From: Drosophila pseudoobscura
Taxonomy: Eukaryota > Arthropoda > Insecta > Diptera > Drosophilidae
Direction: 5' to 3'
NCBI RefSeq assembly: GCF_009870125.1
Contig: NC_046679.1
Location: 9,424,001-9,488,000 of the forward strand
DNA length: 64,000 bases
The notes under the pieces were generated by a model. It was not told where the DNA came from. It worked only from the letters and a program-made list of their open reading frames with translations, and did not search any database. Shown here piece after piece: positions 61,001 through 64,000 of this stretch (position 1 is its first letter; every line of letters starts with the position of its first letter). The position numbers and the translations under genes were made by a program.

Positions 61001-63278
61001 CCTCACTGGCAGGATGCGGATACGAGTGCGAATGCCGGATGCTGCTATGTGGCTGACTGTCTGCAAGACCAGCTCCATGATTATTTGAATTATCACAGGT
61101 TTATCATCCCTTCTTCCACCCCTCCATTCCACCGCACAATTCATGTGCAACATGTGAGGTGTTGGATTCATGATAATTCCTTGCACCGTTCAACTATTTA
61201 ACACAAAAGCCTTTGTTGCAGGCGCTTAGTCCTCGGCTAAGCATTCAATGGAATTAAATCGTCCCTCCTAGCTTTGACTTTCTTCACGCAATGACCTTAC
61301 GGGATGTTTGTATGGGAAAGGTTCCCCTTTCTGGGGTATCTTCACGCTTGGACAGAACGCTCGTCCACCCCGAACGAAGACTTTGTAATTTGTTCCAGCT
61401 TTTTTTGTTTAACCAAACTTTTTCCTTTATGCCAAAACCTTTTCAGTCCCCTACTCAGGCTTTTGTTTTTGCTCATTCAACGATGATCGCCTCCCTGTTA
61501 CCAGTTCCCAGTTCCATGTGGGTTCTTTGCTCTTGTGTGCAGTTGTCATCGATGCTGTCGACGAAGTCGTATCGGGTTGTCGTCTCGATTGCCCGGGGTA
61601 TGCAGAAACCAATTCAACTGGAATCACAGCCAATTGAGTGTACGACTACATGGAAAAATTCAAATTGAAATCATTTATGAATGTATAATGAATCGGTGGA
61701 ACGAGCGCGTAAATAAATCTAACTAAATTTACAATTATGTATGGCTATTGGAGAGAGAGATTTCATCTCTCATTTCATGTTTATACTCAAATTTTATATG
61801 AGGTTAAATATCATATCTGTCACATTTTAGTTGTATTCCAACTTCAATCGAACAAAAAAACTTAATGCCAACATAATTTGATTAAACTTGTAAATTAAAT
61901 ACTATTTTATCCACCTTTTCCGTTCGTACCCCTCGTGGCCATAAATATGTCTGTTGCATGACAAACTATGCTTTTACCTTGCCCTTTAAAATCACTAATT
62001 AATTTCGGTTCAATAAACATTGTGCCCAGTAGGGATTGGTGTAGTAAATACCTGGCACACCCCCAGTCCAGTCCACTCTCTCCCTTTGGCGTTTACATAA
62101 TCAATATTATTATAATATTGCCCACAAAATCATTATCGCAACAGTGCAAGGGAAAAAATCAGTCCGGTTTAATTAAAGCGGCGCTAAATGAATAGATAGT
62201 TACGGAAACATGGCAAAGGGAAGGGGATTGTGGTCCAATGTGGGCTGAGTAGCGCCGGAGGGAGCTGATCTGTAATCAGGTCAACAACTGCCCGGTAATT
62301 TGAAATGTGCATTAAGTCGCACGTCGGGGAATACGGATAACAAACGGAGAGCCTGCTAAGGATACGGATACACACAGAGACGCAGATACAGATATAGAAA
62401 CGCTTACAGATACAGATACACAACAGATACAGATATATTTTCAATTGCAGAATGGCCGAAGAGTTGTTATTTATTTACTTTGCTCTTTGCTTTTTGCTTT
62501 TTTGTTTATCGACACGACTCCGAGGAATTCAACGAGCACTGATGAATCGCCGGACGTACGTATACGAATAAAAAATTCAGGAACGGAAATGAAAATTCAT
62601 GAGAATAAAAATCTAATCAGAAAAAACACGAGACAAAGGGGACACTCGCAGAGCCATCGGAAGACAAGACGCAGCAGGACGCCGAAGACGGCGAAATAGA
62701 AGCAGGAAAATAAGTTGAAAGGCACTTTTTGCGCTTGAGTGCTCTTGCAAAGAGTGTCGCATGCCACCGGAAACGGAAATTCACAGCCGGCCCAGGACTC
62801 TCTCGGGCACTGGCTACTTACCCTGCCGGACGGATGGGACTTGGACTGCCTCCTCCTAGCCAATGCTGGACACAGTCCCATGTCAATAGTCAGCGCACAG
62901 AGCGACAGAGCGACAGAACGACAGCAAGAGAAATACAACAGAAAAAAGTGTTGTCAAAGGCAGAAATGCAAATTCTAAGAAATTGAAACGAGTCGCAATA
63001 TTTTTAAAAGCAGAAACTCTTTGTGTAAAATATACAAAGCCTCTTGCAGCAACCTCCGAATCAGAAGCATCCTCATTCAGGGCATGATTATAATTTCCTT
63101 TGGAGGGCACTCATTGGCCATGCATGCTAATAATTTGCATAAAATATGCATGTAATTACTCAGGCATTATTTGCATGTCAAATTAAAAAGAATTACTCGA
63201 GAGGGAGTCATACGCTGAAGGACAATTATGGCGTTAATTACATGACAAGGACGAGGCTAGCTGTCTCCACGCCACGCC

Positions 63279-63305
63279 ACGCCAGGCCAGGCCAGGCCAG
63301 GCCAG
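63279..63305 (+). repeat. CCAGG pentamer tandem
   Basis: About five units (CCAGG) follow two or three CCACG units. Confidence 0.8.
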
Positions 63306-64000
63306 GACAGAATAGACCACACCATCCAATATAATATTGACAATTTGTGCCTTCAAATCAAAGACGTTGTGCACAGTTGCATTGAAGTCCAGGCTGCGTA
63401 AGACGTGGCTCTGATTTGCATAAATTGATGTGCGGTTAACGCATTGCAGGTTGCACTAGCAGACTGCAGCTTATTAATGCAGTGTTCGTTGTCAGGTTTT
63501 AATTAGTCTAATTAAACGTTCTGCTGGCAGGAGCATCAGAACACCATAGGCAAGAGGCCGGGTGCCGGAGCACAGGTGTCAATCTGCACAAATTGCGTAG
63601 ACAACTGGAAAAGATTGAGTGGCAGGGCTTGATAAAGGGATGGAAATCATTAATAATGATTGTATTGTATATTTTCCACGATTTAAATACCGTGAAAAAT
63701 ATAAATTTTAGTCAGCTTTAAACTCGTAAAGTTTACATAAAGTATATCCAAATCTAAGCTTTAAATGCGGTGTGTCTTGCTAAGCCTATACTTTATGGCT
63801 GTGCCATTAATGATAACACCGTTTTCTTTCGCTTGCCATCAGGAAGCGTAAGGCGGGAAGCAGGATGCTGGGGCACGAAGGCAAACTGTCAATTGGCTTC
63901 AATCAAATCAGTGCATTAAAATCGCATTAATGCTGCCAGCGCAATAGCAACATCAGCAGCAATTTTATCAAATCTATGAAGATTGTCAGTCGGTCTGGCA

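Larger units (their letters stand above)
57621..64000. other. Downstream non-coding region
   Basis: No CDS is supported; open frames are short, low in complexity and lack splice-consistent neighbours. The region holds an AGATAC tandem (58055-58090), similar ACAGATAC text at 62364-62435, CAGACAGGCAGACAGG-like text at about 60856-60900, a CCAGG tandem (about 63279-63305) and an ATTTGCAT-containing AT-rich block (63120-63430). It may be intergenic or part of the next gene's intron. Confidence 0.45.

Noticed and set aside
62445-62699. 84-residue ORF with a hydrophobic start resembling a signal peptide
   Set aside because: The rest is Lys/Arg/Thr-rich A-rich DNA; no acceptor, donor or promoter fits, so it is best read as chance.
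1-64000. tRNA, rRNA or known snoRNA genes
   Set aside because: No A-box/B-box pair, cloverleaf or rRNA text was recognised by eye; a dedicated scan could still find small RNA genes.

Overview
The window is animal nuclear DNA, almost certainly from a Drosophila. The evidence is short GT-AG introns, fly housekeeping core-promoter words (Ohler Motif 1, Ohler Motif 6, DRE), a DINE-1/Helentron-type element, CA/CAG-rich intergenic DNA, and a complete insect Dscam-family gene. The gene set (NOP14, pyrroline-5-carboxylate reductase, UBE2J2-type E2, Dscam paralog) suggests Muller element E (3R of D. melanogaster). The obscura group is my guess from the look of the repeats; it is not proven.

Layout. 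0-10 kb is a compact housekeeping cluster. NOP14 (1489-4182, +, 3 coding exons) converges on P5C reductase (4339-5330, -, 3 exons). Next come a small unrecognised two-exon gene (6288-6912, +), a DINE-1-like element (about 7195-7790) flanked by diverged ~75-bp repeats, and a tail-anchored UBE2J2-like E2 (8946-9919, +). The last two genes have textbook Motif 6/Motif 1 promoters. 10.3-36.1 kb is mostly non-coding. It holds two probable minus-strand genes: a small one at 18852-19169, and an intronless 600-residue coiled-coil/basic protein at 16747-18549. The rest is simple repeats and a 5'UTR-like stretch near 28.7-29.3 kb.

36.1-56.6 kb is one large plus-strand gene, reconstructed here as 32 coding exons (6258 nt, 2085 residues). 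It encodes a signal peptide, nine Ig, four FN3, one Ig and two FN3 domains, one membrane span and a ~386-residue cytoplasmic tail: the full Dscam layout. No mutually exclusive exon arrays are visible at Ig2, Ig3 or Ig7, so it is not Dscam1 or Dscam2. Dscam3 is my best guess, Dscam4 the alternative. Its variability, if any, would lie in the tail. Two tiny introns are in frame and stop-free, and two further introns, if retained, would remove the C-terminal PDZ-type ligand.

57.6-64 kb shows no gene I can support. It has simple repeats and an AT-rich block with octamer (ATTTGCAT) words. I did not find a wholly new multi-gene system. The best leads are the C-terminal exon/intron design of the Dscam gene, the shared promoter module, the intronic G-tract and hairpin cluster, and the two unrecognised minus-strand genes.
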